Assembly: GCF_001424425.1 (NCBI RefSeq) | Contig: NZ_LMPT01000005.1 | Coordinates: forward strand, 194,747-252,788 | Length of the DNA: 58,042 nucleotides | DNA from: Acidovorax sp. Leaf191 | Lineage (GTDB): Bacteria > Pseudomonadota > Gammaproteobacteria > Burkholderiales > Burkholderiaceae_C | Direction: 5' to 3' | Part shown: piece by piece, positions 39,645 to 58,042 of the stretch | Layout: each line of letters begins with the position of its first letter | How positions within the stretch are numbered: the first letter of the stretch is position 1 | Position numbers and translations under genes: made by a program | The notes under the pieces: generated by a model | Seen by the model: only the letters and a program-made list of their open reading frames with translations | Told to the model about the DNA's origin: nothing | Database searches by the model: none

Positions 39645-40328
39645 TCAACCGCGCTTGCCGCGGCCCAGGTCCACCCCGAGCTGCCGCAGCTTGCGGTACA
39701 GGTGGGTGCGTTCCAGGCCGGTCTTTTCGGCCACGCGGGTCATGGAGCCGCCTTCGCGGGCCAGGTGGAATTCGAAATAGGCTTTCTCGAAGCCGTCGCG
39801 CGCTTCGCGCAGGGGGCGGTCGAGGTCGAAGCCCTGGTGGGCGTGGGGGCCGGCGTCCACGCCGGCCATCACGGTCGACACGGCGGGCAGTTGCGCAAAG
39901 GTGTGGTCGGCCGGGGGCTGGACGGGTGCCTGGGCGGCGGCGGCAGGTGCGGCCTGGTGGGCGGCGTTGCGGGCCAGGCCCTGCTCTACTGCCTTGAGCA
40001 GCTTTTGCAGGGTGATGGGCTTTTCCAGGAAGGAGAAGGCGCCGATGCGGGTGGCCTCCACCGCGGTGTCGATGGTGGCGTGGCCGCTCATCATGATCAC
40101 GGGCATGGTCAGCACGCCGGCGGTGGCCCATTCCTTGAGCAGGGAGACGCCGTCGGTGTCGGGCATCCAGATATCGAGCAGCACCAGGTCGTAGCTGTTC
40201 CCGGCCCGGGCACTGCGCGCCTGGGTGGCGTTTTCTGCGAGGTCTACGCTGTGACCTTCGTCGTTCAGGATTTCCGACAGCAGATCACGAATGCCGAGCT
40301 CATCGTCGACCACCAGAATGTTTGCCAT
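39645..40328 (-). CDS. NtrX-like response regulator lacking the AAA+ domain
   Basis: 227 aa. A receiver domain (MANILVVDDELGIRDLLSEI; phospho-acceptor aspartate in VLLDIWMPDTDG; TMPVIMMSGHAT; lysine in FLEKPI) is joined through an alanine/proline/glutamine-rich linker to a C-terminal Fis-type HTH (MTRVAEKTGLERTHLYRKLR). The central sigma-54 ATPase module of true NtrX is absent, as in the short ActR/PrrA-like forms frequent in Betaproteobacteria. It follows the histidine kinase gene by 41 nt and is surely its partner. Likely targets are nitrogen or redox-responsive genes, by analogy only. Confidence 0.88.
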   Translation of the reverse strand: MANILVVDDELGIRDLLSEILNDEGHSVDLAENATQARSARAGNSYDLVLLDIWMPDTDGVSLLKEWATAGVLTMPVIMMSGHATIDTAVEATRIGAFSFLEKPITLQKLLKAVEQGLARNAAHQAAPAAAAQAPVQPPADHTFAQLPAVSTVMAGVDAGPHAHQGFDLDRPLREARDGFEKAYFEFHLAREGGSMTRVAEKTGLERTHLYRKLRQLGVDLGRGKRG

Positions 40329-40369
40329 GTGTGTAGAAACGCCTTGGGAAGTACTGCGGGGCGGTGTTG

Positions 40370-42664
40370 TTATGCCGCCAACGCTGGTTCAGGGGCGAAT
40401 GATAACGACACTTGGGCCCCGCGCACCACGCCATCTTCGGTGCGGTTGGACAGGTCGATGCGTGCGCCGTGCTCGTCGGCGATCTTTTTGACCACGGCCA
40501 GGCCCAGGCCGGTGCCGCGTGGTTTGGTGGTGACGTAGGGCTCGAAAGCGCGCTGCAGGATGTGTGCCGGAAAGCCGCCGCCGCTGTCGGCCACGGTGAG
40601 CCGCACGCGGCGTGAAGACTCACTCCAGCGGGTGATGATGCGCACGGACGGCAGCGGCTCGGTGGCTGTGGCGCGCGCTTGCTCGGTGGAGTCCTGGGCA
40701 TTTTGCAGGAGGTTGTGGACGACCTGGCGCAGCTGCTGGGCATCGCCCGCTATCGAGGGGCAACGCGGGTCCAGCTCGGCTTCCACGCGGACGGTGGCGT
40801 TCTCTTCGCCGTAGAGGTTCAGCACGTCGGTGACCAGCGCATTGATGTCCAGCAGCTGCAATTCCGCGGCGGGCAGGCGGGCGTAGTCGCGAAACTCGTT
40901 GACCAGCCGCTTCATCGCGTCGACCTGGTCGACGATGGTCTTGACGGACTTGGTCAGCACGGCCTGTTCGGGTGCCGGCAGCTTGCCGGCGAGCTTCATT
41001 TCCAGGCGTTCGGCCGACAGCTGGATGGGTGTCAGGGGGTTCTTGATTTCGTGTGCGAGGCGGCGCGCCACCTCGCCCCAGGCCTGCGCACGCTGTGCAG
41101 AAACAATCTCCGAAATGTCGTCAAAAACCAACAGTCGAGCGGAATCGGGCAGTTCGGCGCCCCGCGCGACCAGGCTGGTGGCGTGCTGGCCCACGCCGAT
41201 GGACGACGCATGCAGCTCGAACGGTTGCTGCCAATGATCCAACCCGTGGCGTTCGTTGTCGCCCAGGAAGGCGTCGAAGTGGCCCTGCACGGACGCCGCG
41301 AACTCGGACAGGCCGGGCACTTCTGCCAGCGCCCGCCCTTCGTAGGCGGCCATGGGCGCGCGCAGGATGCGGGTGGCGCCGGGGTTGGACGAGCGGATCA
41401 CGCCGCGCTCGTCCAGCACGATGACGCCGGCGGTGAGGTTGTCGAGGATGGTCTGCAGGTTGGCGCGCGCGGCATCGACCTCGCCCATGCTCAGCTCCAC
41501 AGCCTGGCGGGCGTCGGCCAGCTGCTGCGTCATGAGCGCGAACGACCGCGTCAGGCCGCCCAGTTCATCCTTGCCCTGCAGCGCGGCCTTGGGGCTCAGG
41601 TTGCCTGCCGCCACTTCGCGCACGCCTTCGGCCAGCACCAAGAGGGGCCGCACCAGCTGGTTGCCCAGCAGCACGGCCAGCAGCACCGCGCCGAACACGG
41701 CCAGAAACAGGCTCAGTGTGAGCGTGCCGACGTACATGCGCCGCAGGCCGCCGCGGGACAGGGCTCGTTCCTGGTACTCGCGGTTGGCCTCCTGCACGGC
41801 GATGGCATTGGCTACCAGCGCGGCTGGCAGCGGCAATGTGGCCTGCAGGTAGCGCGGCTCGGCCAGCAGGCCCACGCTGGGGTTGCTGACGAGTGCCAGC
41901 ACCTTCACCCGCGCGTTCTGCGCGGCGGCGGGGTCGGAGACATCGTCCAGCCCCTCGATCAGGGCGCTGGCGCGCTGCTGGCGCACGGTGCGCAGCAGCG
42001 ACACGCTGGGGCGCTCGGGGTTGAGGCTGAAGCGGGACTGGCCGGCGCTGGCCACCGCCTGGCCCGCCGCGTTCCAGAGCACGACGTCGGTGGCGCCCAG
42101 TTGGTCGCGGATGCGCTCCAGCACCAGCCCGGCCGCGGCGTCGGGCACCTGGGCCACCTGGGCCGCGGCGTTGCGGGTTTTGGAGGCCATGTCGGCGGCC
42201 AGCGAATCGAGGGACACCCGGGCCAGGTTGACACCGGCGGACAGCGCGCCCTCGACCTTCACGTCGAACCAGCTTTCGATCGAGCGGGTGACGAACTGGT
42301 AGGACACCACGTAGATCAGCAGCCCCGGCATGAGGCCCACCAGCGCGAAGATGGCGGCCAGCTTGACCAGCAGCCGGCTGCCGAAGCGCCCCTTGCGCAG
42401 CCGCATGGCCAGGCGCACCGCTACCCAGGCCAGCACCGCCAGCAGCAGCAGCGCCACCAGCACGTTCACCCCGAAGAGCCAAGCGTAGTTGCGCTCGTAC
42501 AGGGCGCGGTTGTTGGTGGCCAGCGTGAGCAGGAACAGCAGTACCAGCCCGATGGCCGACATGATGGCCGCGCCCACCCCCACCGCCCAACGCACAGCGC
42601 GGGACTGGCGGGCCGCCGCGTGGGCAGAGGCGGAGGGGGACGGGCTGGAGGGTTCGGAACTCAC
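40370..42664 (-). CDS. NtrY-like membrane histidine kinase
   Basis: 764 aa from a GTG at 42664 that overlaps the DUF4390 stop (GTGA); the open frame to 42841 overlaps that gene and is not used. Three N-terminal membrane helices (residues ~28-120), a periplasmic loop of ~170 residues, a fourth helix near 310, HAMP (LVRPLLVLAEGVREVAAGNL), PAS (LQTILDNLTAGVIVLDERGV), HisKA H-box RRLAHEIKNPLTPIQLSAER, and the HATPase motifs NLLQNAQDS, ADSGGGFP and GTGLGLAVVKKI. The layout is that of NtrY. It signals to the short response regulator downstream. Confidence 0.93.
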   Translation of the reverse strand: MSSEPSSPSPSASAHAAARQSRAVRWAVGVGAAIMSAIGLVLLFLLTLATNNRALYERNYAWLFGVNVLVALLLLAVLAWVAVRLAMRLRKGRFGSRLLVKLAAIFALVGLMPGLLIYVVSYQFVTRSIESWFDVKVEGALSAGVNLARVSLDSLAADMASKTRNAAAQVAQVPDAAAGLVLERIRDQLGATDVVLWNAAGQAVASAGQSRFSLNPERPSVSLLRTVRQQRASALIEGLDDVSDPAAAQNARVKVLALVSNPSVGLLAEPRYLQATLPLPAALVANAIAVQEANREYQERALSRGGLRRMYVGTLTLSLFLAVFGAVLLAVLLGNQLVRPLLVLAEGVREVAAGNLSPKAALQGKDELGGLTRSFALMTQQLADARQAVELSMGEVDAARANLQTILDNLTAGVIVLDERGVIRSSNPGATRILRAPMAAYEGRALAEVPGLSEFAASVQGHFDAFLGDNERHGLDHWQQPFELHASSIGVGQHATSLVARGAELPDSARLLVFDDISEIVSAQRAQAWGEVARRLAHEIKNPLTPIQLSAERLEMKLAGKLPAPEQAVLTKSVKTIVDQVDAMKRLVNEFRDYARLPAAELQLLDINALVTDVLNLYGEENATVRVEAELDPRCPSIAGDAQQLRQVVHNLLQNAQDSTEQARATATEPLPSVRIITRWSESSRRVRLTVADSGGGFPAHILQRAFEPYVTTKPRGTGLGLAVVKKIADEHGARIDLSNRTEDGVVRGAQVSLSFAPEPALAA

Positions 42665-43282
42665 TTGGCGGGCTCGGGAGCGCCGATGCGCTGGCTGCGC
42701 GACACCAGCAGGTTCCAGCCCGTGCGGCCTACGGCGCCGATCTGGAAGGGCCGAGGGAGTTGGGAGGTGTCGAGCCGGAACCGGAAGTGGACGGTGTGGA
42801 CCCCGTCGGCATCCATGACGTCGCCATCGGCGATCTTCCACCTTGAAAAGCGCTGTATGGCGGCCATCGCATCTTCATATTCGTCAAACGTCTGGCCCAG
42901 CACCACGCCCAGCCCGCTGTTGGTGAAGGGGACGGGGGAGATGTTCAACCTCCACCGGCGGGTCAGGGGCTGGTAACTTAGGCGCAGATAGCGGCTGGTT
43001 TCTGCCACTTGGCGGTCGTACCAGTACCAGCGGTCGCGGGTGACCTGGGCCTCGGCCACAAAGTACATGGGGATGCCTTTGTAGAGGGCATCCTCGGCCA
43101 GCTCGGGCAGCGCGACCTGCAGGTTGGCGCTCAGGTACAGGCCGTCTTCGGTGCGGTCGATCCGCAGGTCGCCCACTTCGGGGACGGAGGATGAGGCCGC
43201 CAGGGCGGTGGATGCGAGGAAAAGGCAGCCCCACAGCACCAGGATCCAGCCACACAGCAGGTGCCAATGGGCCCGTGGAGGC

Positions 43283-44794
<1,512 letters not shown>

Positions 44795-44816
44795 GGTGGG
44801 TCCTTGCGGTCAGGGG

Positions 44817-45485
44817 CTACAGCCCACGCGCCGCCTTGAAGCCGAACGCCCAGGCCAGCAGGTTGGCCGGGAACTGGGCGATGGCTTCGTTGTACTGGAC
44901 CACTGCGTCGTTGAAGACGGCGATGGCCTGTTCGTTCTGCTGTATGTGGTCGTTCCAGCGCACCGGCCAGAACAACGCTGGCGGTACCTCGGCCAGCGGG
45001 GCCGCGCCCTCTTCCCCCTCCTCTTCGCCCGGTGTGGCTGTGGTCGCCACCGCCACCGGCCCTTCGGCCGCCTGTGCCGCCAACGGGGCGGAAGCCGGCT
45101 GTGCAGCGGCCGCGGCTTCCTGTGCCTTGCGCAGCGCGCCGGGCCAGCTGGCATGCAGCACATCGCGCGCTGCAGCCAGCGCGGCCATCGCATCGGCACG
45201 CAAGGGCCGGGCACGGGCCACGGCCAGCGACGCACTCAGCTGGGTGGTGGCGCCCTGCAGCGCTGCGATCTCCTGGTCCGCCGGCGGCGGCATCGCCCCG
45301 TCGCGCTGCACGGCGCAGGACGCATGAAACTCACCCAGCAGCGCCATCAGGCGCACCATGTGGGCGTCAAAACTGCCGAACGACTGCACGACGGCCGAGC
45401 GCAACCGCATCAACCGGTTGTAGGCCCCCAGCGCCCAGAACAGTGCGATGGCAAAGACGATCCAGAAAAGAGGCGATGACCACAT
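44817..45485 (-). CDS. LemA family-like membrane protein
   Basis: 222 aa from the ATG at 45485 (MWSSPLFWIVFAIALFWALG). One N-terminal membrane helix is followed by YNRLMRLRSAVVQSFGSFDA, a helical middle, and the LemA-type end FNDAVVQYNEAIAQFPANLL, AWAFGFKAARGL. An acidic low-complexity segment (TPGEEEGEEGAAPL) interrupts the usual LemA spacing, and the protein is longer than typical. LemA proteins are membrane-anchored and of unclear function. It lies 22 bp upstream of rsmB on the same strand. Confidence 0.78.
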   Translation of the reverse strand: MWSSPLFWIVFAIALFWALGAYNRLMRLRSAVVQSFGSFDAHMVRLMALLGEFHASCAVQRDGAMPPPADQEIAALQGATTQLSASLAVARARPLRADAMAALAAARDVLHASWPGALRKAQEAAAAAQPASAPLAAQAAEGPVAVATTATPGEEEGEEGAAPLAEVPPALFWPVRWNDHIQQNEQAIAVFNDAVVQYNEAIAQFPANLLAWAFGFKAARGL

Positions 45486-45562
45486 GCAATGCACATCTGC
45501 CGGCGGCGCCCACGTGGCGCGCACGGCCCGAAGAAGAGATGAACGGAAAAAGAGGCACCATG

Positions 45563-45600
45563 AAAAACGCTCCCGGCCTGCCTGGGACAGGACGGGAGCG
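45563..45600 (-). terminator. Rho-independent terminator of the rpoBC operon
   Basis: Minus strand: stem CGCTCCCG (45600-45593) / CGGGAGCG (45575-45568) followed by TTTTT (45567-45563). It lies about 80 bp beyond the rpoC stop codon. Confidence 0.88.
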
Positions 45601-45678
45601 CTTCAATGACGGCCCGGGGGCTCGGGGCAGCGGCGAACAAGTCCCTCGCGCATGGCGCAGACCTGTTCGGGCGTTGCC

Positions 45679-49917
<4,239 letters not shown>

Positions 49918-49938
49918 AGTGACTCTTTCCTTTTCTGC

Positions 49939-54051
<4,113 letters not shown>

Positions 54052-54187
54052 GAGATCTCCGGGCAAAGACATGAGTCCTGGGTCTTCGACGACTGACCCG
54101 CATGGAGAGGTTTCCGTGCGGGCTTGGCGGTTGGCCACTACCAACCATGGCGGACGGTGATGCGTTGCACATCACCCGAACCAAGGC

Positions 54188-54293
54188 GTCTTCTGCTGTC
54201 GGGATTGACAGAAGACACTCGAAAACCGACTGGGGTTTTCGGGTGCGCTCTGAAAGCACCAAAGGCTGGAGGCCCGCGAGGAGCACTCCAGCC
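54188..54293 (-). promoter_or_regulatory. Hairpins in the rplL-rpoB gap
   Basis: Three stem-loops in the 258-bp gap: GTCTTCTG/CAGAAGAC (54188-54195, 54209-54216), CGAAAACC/GGTTTTCG (54220-54227, 54234-54241) and GGCTGGAG/CTCCAGCC (54264-54271, 54286-54293). In E. coli the same gap carries an attenuator and an RNase III site that lower rpoBC relative to rplJL; a like role is inferred here. Confidence 0.6.
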
Positions 54294-54309
54294 CTTGAAG
54301 GGGACTGAA

Positions 54310-54687
<378 letters not shown>

Positions 54688-54726
54688 TTTTATTTCCTAA
54701 CAATTAGTTGGTTGTCTGCCGGGCTA

Positions 54727-55251
54727 TCAAGCCGCAACAGGTTCGGCGGCCGTTTCGGCTGCGCCTTCGCCTTTTTTCGCCGCCAGTGCGCCCAGCACAA
54801 CGGCCGTACGCGACATGGGGGACATAAGCAAGCCACAAATCTGAGCCAGCAAAACTTCCTTGGAAGGAATGTTGGCCAGTTGCTTAACGCCGTTGACATC
54901 CAGGGCCTTGCCACCGAAAGCGCCACCGCGAATCACCAGCTTGTCGTTGGTTTTCGCGAAATCGGCCACCACCTTGGCGGCGGCCACAGCGTCTTCGGAG
55001 AAGCCATAGATGAGCGGACCGGTCATCTGGTCTGCCACCACGTCAAATGCGCTACCTGCCACAGCACGGCGAGCCAGGGTGTTCTTCAGAACACTCAGGG
55101 TCACGCCCTTGCTGCGAGCATCAACACGCAGTTTGGTCATGTCGGCGACCGTGATGCCACGGTATTCCGCGATCACAAGCGTTTGAGCTTTAGCGGCGAG
55201 GCTGGTCACTTCACTGATGACCGCTTCTTTCTCACTGCGATTAAGACTCAA
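54727..55251 (-). CDS. rplJ: Ribosomal protein uL10
   Basis: 174 aa with a TTG start at 55251, fixed by AAGGAG 6 nt upstream and the family start [40 protein letters not shown] and the C-terminal stalk-binding helix ([20 protein letters not shown]) are present. It anchors bL12 and represses its own operon by binding the leader. A long structured leader lies upstream. Confidence 0.97.
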   Translation of the reverse strand: MSLNRSEKEAVISEVTSLAAKAQTLVIAEYRGITVADMTKLRVDARSKGVTLSVLKNTLARRAVAGSAFDVVADQMTGPLIYGFSEDAVAAAKVVADFAKTNDKLVIRGGAFGGKALDVNGVKQLANIPSKEVLLAQICGLLMSPMSRTAVVLGALAAKKGEGAAETAAEPVAA

Positions 55252-55491
55252 GGTCTACTCCTTAAAATGCGCACTCGGCGGTTGCCTCATGCGCGCTCTT
55301 GTTGCAGCGACCAACTGTTTCGGAAAAATTTTCCATCTGCAGCGGGATCGCCATCTGCGTTGGTGCCTTGTGTGGCTTTAAGCGCGACCTGATCGCGCAC
55401 CAACGGTCTTGGATGGCCTGCGGCTGCCTTGGCAGCCCCAGCCCACCACATCGGGCCTGCCCGTGAAGGCCGGCCCGAAGATTTCTTGCAA
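55252..55491 (-). promoter_or_regulatory. rplJ leader, probable L10-L12 autoregulatory RNA
   Basis: 240 nt between rplA and rplJ with no gene. A 9-bp perfect inverted repeat CGTTGGTGC (55359-55367) / GCACCAACG (55397-55405) encloses an inner hairpin GCGCGA/TCGCGC (55382-55398), and a CG-rich hairpin lies nearer rplA. Length and position match the leader where L10 represses translation in other Proteobacteria. Binding itself is inferred. Confidence 0.6.
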
Positions 55492-56190
55492 TTACGCTGC
55501 AGCGATGGTTTGCGTATCCACGCGGACACCCAGGCCCATCGTGGAAGACACGGCCACCTTGCGCAGGTAGACACCCTTGCTGGTGGCTGGCTTTGCCTTG
55601 GTCAGGGCATCGATCAGTGCAGCCAGATTGCCTTGCAGCTTGTCGTTGTCGAACGAGCGGCGGCCGATCGTGCTGTGCACGATGCCGGCCTTGTCGACGC
55701 GGAACTGCACCTGGCCAGCCTTGGCGTTCTTCACGGCCGTGGCGACGTCAGGGGTCACGGTGCCGACCTTGGGGTTAGGCATCAGGCCACGTGGGCCCAG
55801 GATCTGGCCCAGCGTACCCACGACGCGCATGGCGTCAGGGGCAGCGATCACCACGTCGAAAGGCATGTCGCCGGCCTTGACCATGGCGGCCAGGTCGTCC
55901 ATACCCACGATGTCGGCGCCAGCAGCCTTGGCTTCTTCAGCCTTGGCGCCTTGGGCGAACACGGCCACGCGGGTCGTCTTGCCGGTACCGTTGGGCAGCA
56001 CCACGGCGCCGCGAACCACCTGGTCGGACTTCTTGGCATCGATGCCAAGCTGCACGGCGACGTCGATGGATTCGTCGAACTTGGCCGTAGCGGCGTCCTT
56101 CACGATCGCGACTGCTTCAGCGAATGCGTACAGCTTCGTGCTGTCAACCTTGCCTTGCAGGGCTTTTTGCTTCTTAGTCAGCTTGGCCAT
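55492..56190 (-). CDS. rplA: Ribosomal protein uL1
   Basis: 232 aa. [20 protein letters not shown], then [40 protein letters not shown], the signature [20 protein letters not shown], and [20 protein letters not shown]. It binds 23S rRNA at the mobile L1 stalk and, in other bacteria, represses rplKA. It starts 1 nt after the rplK stop codon, so the two are coupled. Confidence 0.98.
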   Translation of the reverse strand: MAKLTKKQKALQGKVDSTKLYAFAEAVAIVKDAATAKFDESIDVAVQLGIDAKKSDQVVRGAVVLPNGTGKTTRVAVFAQGAKAEEAKAAGADIVGMDDLAAMVKAGDMPFDVVIAAPDAMRVVGTLGQILGPRGLMPNPKVGTVTPDVATAVKNAKAGQVQFRVDKAGIVHSTIGRRSFDNDKLQGNLAALIDALTKAKPATSKGVYLRKVAVSSTMGLGVRVDTQTIAAA

Positions 56191-56191
56191 T

Positions 56192-56623
56192 TTACAAACC
56201 CTCCACCGTCACGCCCATCGAGCGTGCAGAGCCAGCCAGCGTGCGCACTGCGGCGTCGACGTTGGCAGCGTTCATGTCCTTCATCTTGGTCTTGGCGATC
56301 TCTTCGAGCTGTTCGCGCGTGATCTTGCCGACCTTCGTCTTCAGTGGGTTCGAAGAACCCTTGTCGAGCTTGATGGCCTTCTTGATCAGGGTCGTCGCTG
56401 GCGGCGTCTTGATGATGAAGGTGAAGCTCTTGTCTGCAAAAGCCGTGATGACCACGGGCAATGGCAGGCCTGGCTCAACGCCCTGGGTCTGCGCATTGAA
56501 TGCCTTGCAGAACTCCATGATGTTGAGGCCACGCTGACCCAGTGCCGGGCCGATAGGTGGGGATGGGTTGGCTTTACCAGCTGGAACTTGCAGCTTGATG
56601 AAACCGACGATTTTCTTCGCCAT
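56192..56623 (-). CDS. rplK: Ribosomal protein uL11
   Basis: 143 aa. [20 protein letters not shown], then [40 protein letters not shown] and the C-terminal rRNA-binding region [20 protein letters not shown]. It is part of the GTPase-associated centre. An AAGGAG site precedes the ATG. A 161-nt leader separates it from nusG and may hold an L1-binding site. Confidence 0.98.
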   Translation of the reverse strand: MAKKIVGFIKLQVPAGKANPSPPIGPALGQRGLNIMEFCKAFNAQTQGVEPGLPLPVVITAFADKSFTFIIKTPPATTLIKKAIKLDKGSSNPLKTKVGKITREQLEEIAKTKMKDMNAANVDAAVRTLAGSARSMGVTVEGL

Positions 56624-56784
56624 GTTTTACTCCTTGCGGGTGATGACGCCATCCGCTGCACCATGCAGCATCGGCTCCCCGGGGTTAAGACTCTCTCCTG
56701 ACAATCACCGCGCCGAGTCGAAAGCGCGGGATCCAAAATGTGTGGTCCTGCCTGACGGCAGACCTGCGGCCTGGGCCGAAAGGC

Positions 56785-57381
56785 TTAGGTCTTTTCGACC
56801 TGGCCGAATTCCAGCTCGACGGGCGTGGAGCGACCGAAGATCATCACGGAGACGCGCACGCGGCTCTTTTCGTAATTGACTTCTTCGACCGAGCCATTGA
56901 AGTCCGTGAACGGGCCTTCCTTGACGCGCACGAGCTCGCCCACCATGAATTCGATCTTGTGGCGCGGCTTTTCCGTGCCTTCCTGCATCTGACTGACGAT
57001 CTTTTGCACTTCGTCTTCAGAGATGGGGGCGGGACGGTTCTTTGCACCACCCACGAAGCCGGTCACCTTGCTGGTGTGCTTCACCAAGTGCCAGGTGTCG
57101 TCGTCCATGATCATTTCGACGAACACATAGCCAGGGAACAAGCGACGCTCGGTCGTCTTGCGCTGGCCGTTCTTCATCTCCACCACCTCTTCGGTGGGCA
57201 CCAGGATGCGACCGAACTTGGTCTCCATGCCCGAACGGGCGATGCGCTCCTGGATGTTGCGCTCCACCGCCTTTTCCATGCCCGAATAGGCATGAACGAT
57301 GTACCAACGCAGGTCAGGGTTGGCGGAAGCAGAAGCGCCAGAAGGAGCCTCAGCTCCAGTGATTTCCGTAGCGCTCGTCAT
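56785..57381 (-). CDS. nusG: Transcription elongation/antitermination factor NusG
   Basis: 198 aa from the ATG at 57381, which overlaps the secE stop (ATGA) and has GGAG upstream; another ATG 4 codons earlier is less likely. A ~22-residue variable N-tail, the NGN domain ([40 protein letters not shown]) and the KOW domain ([20 protein letters not shown]) are present. It couples RNA polymerase with ribosome and Rho. Confidence 0.98.
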   Translation of the reverse strand: MTSATEITGAEAPSGASASANPDLRWYIVHAYSGMEKAVERNIQERIARSGMETKFGRILVPTEEVVEMKNGQRKTTERRLFPGYVFVEMIMDDDTWHLVKHTSKVTGFVGGAKNRPAPISEDEVQKIVSQMQEGTEKPRHKIEFMVGELVRVKEGPFTDFNGSVEEVNYEKSRVRVSVMIFGRSTPVELEFGQVEKT

Positions 57382-57764
57382 GACTTTCTCCATCCCAAAA
57401 TCAAGTCGTACAAGACCCACTCCAGCGTCTTGTCGGTGAACCACAGGAAAAGCGCCATGATCACCACGAAGGCGAACACATACGCGGTCATCTGCAAGGT
57501 TTCCTTGCGCGTCGGCCAGACGACCTTCTTGACTTCACGCCAGGCTTCCTGGGCGAAGGCGACGAACTGGCGGCCTGGCTCCGAGATCAGGAAGACGGCA
57601 ACTGCCGCGATCAGGCCGACGATCAATGCGGCCCACTGGACGATTGCACCTTGCTTGCTCAGCAAATAGAAACCAGCCACCGACGCAATGACCAAAGCCA
57701 CCACTGCCGCGAGCTTGGCTTTGTCTGCGCCTGTATTGACGGTCTCAACCTGTGAAGTGGCCAT
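57378..57764 (-). CDS. secE: Preprotein translocase subunit SecE
   Basis: 128 aa with three membrane helices (residues ~17-35, 42-60, 96-118), as in the long E. coli-type SecE. The conserved amphipathic segment [20 protein letters not shown] precedes the last helix. It clamps the SecY channel. It overlaps nusG by 4 nt and follows tRNA-Trp. Confidence 0.97.
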   Translation of the reverse strand: MATSQVETVNTGADKAKLAAVVALVIASVAGFYLLSKQGAIVQWAALIVGLIAAVAVFLISEPGRQFVAFAQEAWREVKKVVWPTRKETLQMTAYVFAFVVIMALFLWFTDKTLEWVLYDLILGWRKS

Positions 57765-57811
57765 GTTTGAGTAATTCCTGCTACGAGTCCCGGCGTCGCT
57801 TAAGACACCGA

Positions 57812-57834
57812 AGCCCGCCAGGGTCTGGCGGGCT
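57812..57834 (-). terminator. Hairpin between tRNA-Trp and secE
   Basis: Arms AGCCCGCCAG (57812-57821) and CTGGCGGGCT (57825-57834) are perfect complements with a 3-nt loop. There is no clear T-run, so it may be an attenuator or processing signal between tRNA-Trp and secE rather than a full stop. Confidence 0.6.
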
Positions 57835-57854
57835 TGTTGAGGGCCACTTTCAAG

Positions 57855-57930
57855 TGGCAGGGGCAGTAGGAATCGAACCTACAACCTTTGGTTTTGGAGA
57901 CCAACGCTCTGCCAATTGAGCTATACCCCT
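57855..57930 (-). tRNA. tRNA-Trp (CCA)
   Basis: 76 nt with encoded CCA end. Acceptor AGGGGTA/TGCCCCT, D-arm AGCTCAATTGGCAGAGC, anticodon stem-loop TTGGTCTCCAAAACCAA (anticodon CCA), T-arm GTAGGTTCGATTCCTAC. It lies between tuf and secE, the standard tufB-trpT-secE order. Confidence 0.97.
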
Positions 57931-57948
57931 GTATCTGCCTTGCTTGAA

Positions 57949-58042
57949 TTAAGCAATGATCTTGGCCACGACGCCAGCGCCCACGGTGCGGCCGCCTTCG
58001 CGGATAGCGAAGCGCAGACCTTCTTCCATGGCGATGGGGTTG
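57949..58042 (-). CDS. tuf: Elongation factor Tu, C-terminal fragment (cut by window end)
   Basis: The last 30 codons plus stop run off the window: [20 protein letters not shown], then [10 protein letters not shown], the invariant EF-Tu end. It is adjacent to tRNA-Trp, as is tufB in many Proteobacteria. Confidence 0.96.

Overview
The window looks like a high-GC betaproteobacterial chromosome, most probably a member of the Comamonadaceae close to Acidovorax. The grounds are gene content and order (yggS/pilT/pilU, a tuf-trpT-secE-nusG-rplKAJL-rpoBC block, an NtrY/NtrX-like pair behind rsmB) and several dispersed repeat families I associate with that family. No database search was run, so all names rest on motifs and remembered family sequences.

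Layout. Positions 1-25.6 kb are ordinary chromosome: a DUF445 membrane protein; a class V aminotransferase divergent from an AraC regulator and a LysE exporter; a single-chain biotin-dependent carboxylase with an acyl-CoA ligase, a divergent TetR regulator and a periplasmic binding protein; threonine aldolase; YggS; the pilus retraction ATPases PilT and PilU around a cyclic-nucleotide-binding protein; a dehydrogenase; the dolP-like/diaA-like/yraN/rsmI envelope and housekeeping group; an Hsp70-like protein; small secreted proteins; an SDR; and a TerC-type membrane protein.

Positions 25.7-39.6 kb are accessory. First comes a frameshifted remnant of a TctA-type transporter gene. Next is a minus-strand run of cassette-like genes whose stop codons sit in integron attC core sequences, with one well-formed attC site and no integron integrase (a CALIN-like remnant). 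Two of these genes are preceded by diverged copies of a ~225-bp repeat. Then an AT-rich Septu-like defence pair (ABC-type ATPase plus HNH nuclease) lies 2 nt behind a P4-type tyrosine integrase. Finally a ~6.8-kb element is bounded by 47-bp direct repeats that reproduce the 3' half of tRNA-Phe. It carries an inovirus-type (gene II/X) replication initiator, a probable ssDNA-binding protein, regulators with a palindromic operator, its own tyrosine integrase, and a membrane-protein cargo gene. No coat, Zot/pI or adsorption genes are visible, so it resembles an integrative ssDNA replicon or filamentous-phage satellite. Two islands therefore appear to sit in tandem at one tRNA-Phe target.

From 39.5 kb to the end the chromosome resumes with tRNA-Phe, the NtrX/NtrY-like pair overlapping a DUF4390 gene and rsmB (which carries a CAG-encoded polyglutamine tract), and a LemA-like gene. 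These are followed by rpoC, rpoB, rplL, rplJ, rplA, rplK, nusG, secE, tRNA-Trp and the last 31 codons of tuf, all on the minus strand.

A recurrent theme is repeats. A ~50-bp palindromic element occurs five times, three of them in frame inside protein genes, and a ~120-bp 'CCCCCTGAGTCGC' family fills several gene ends.
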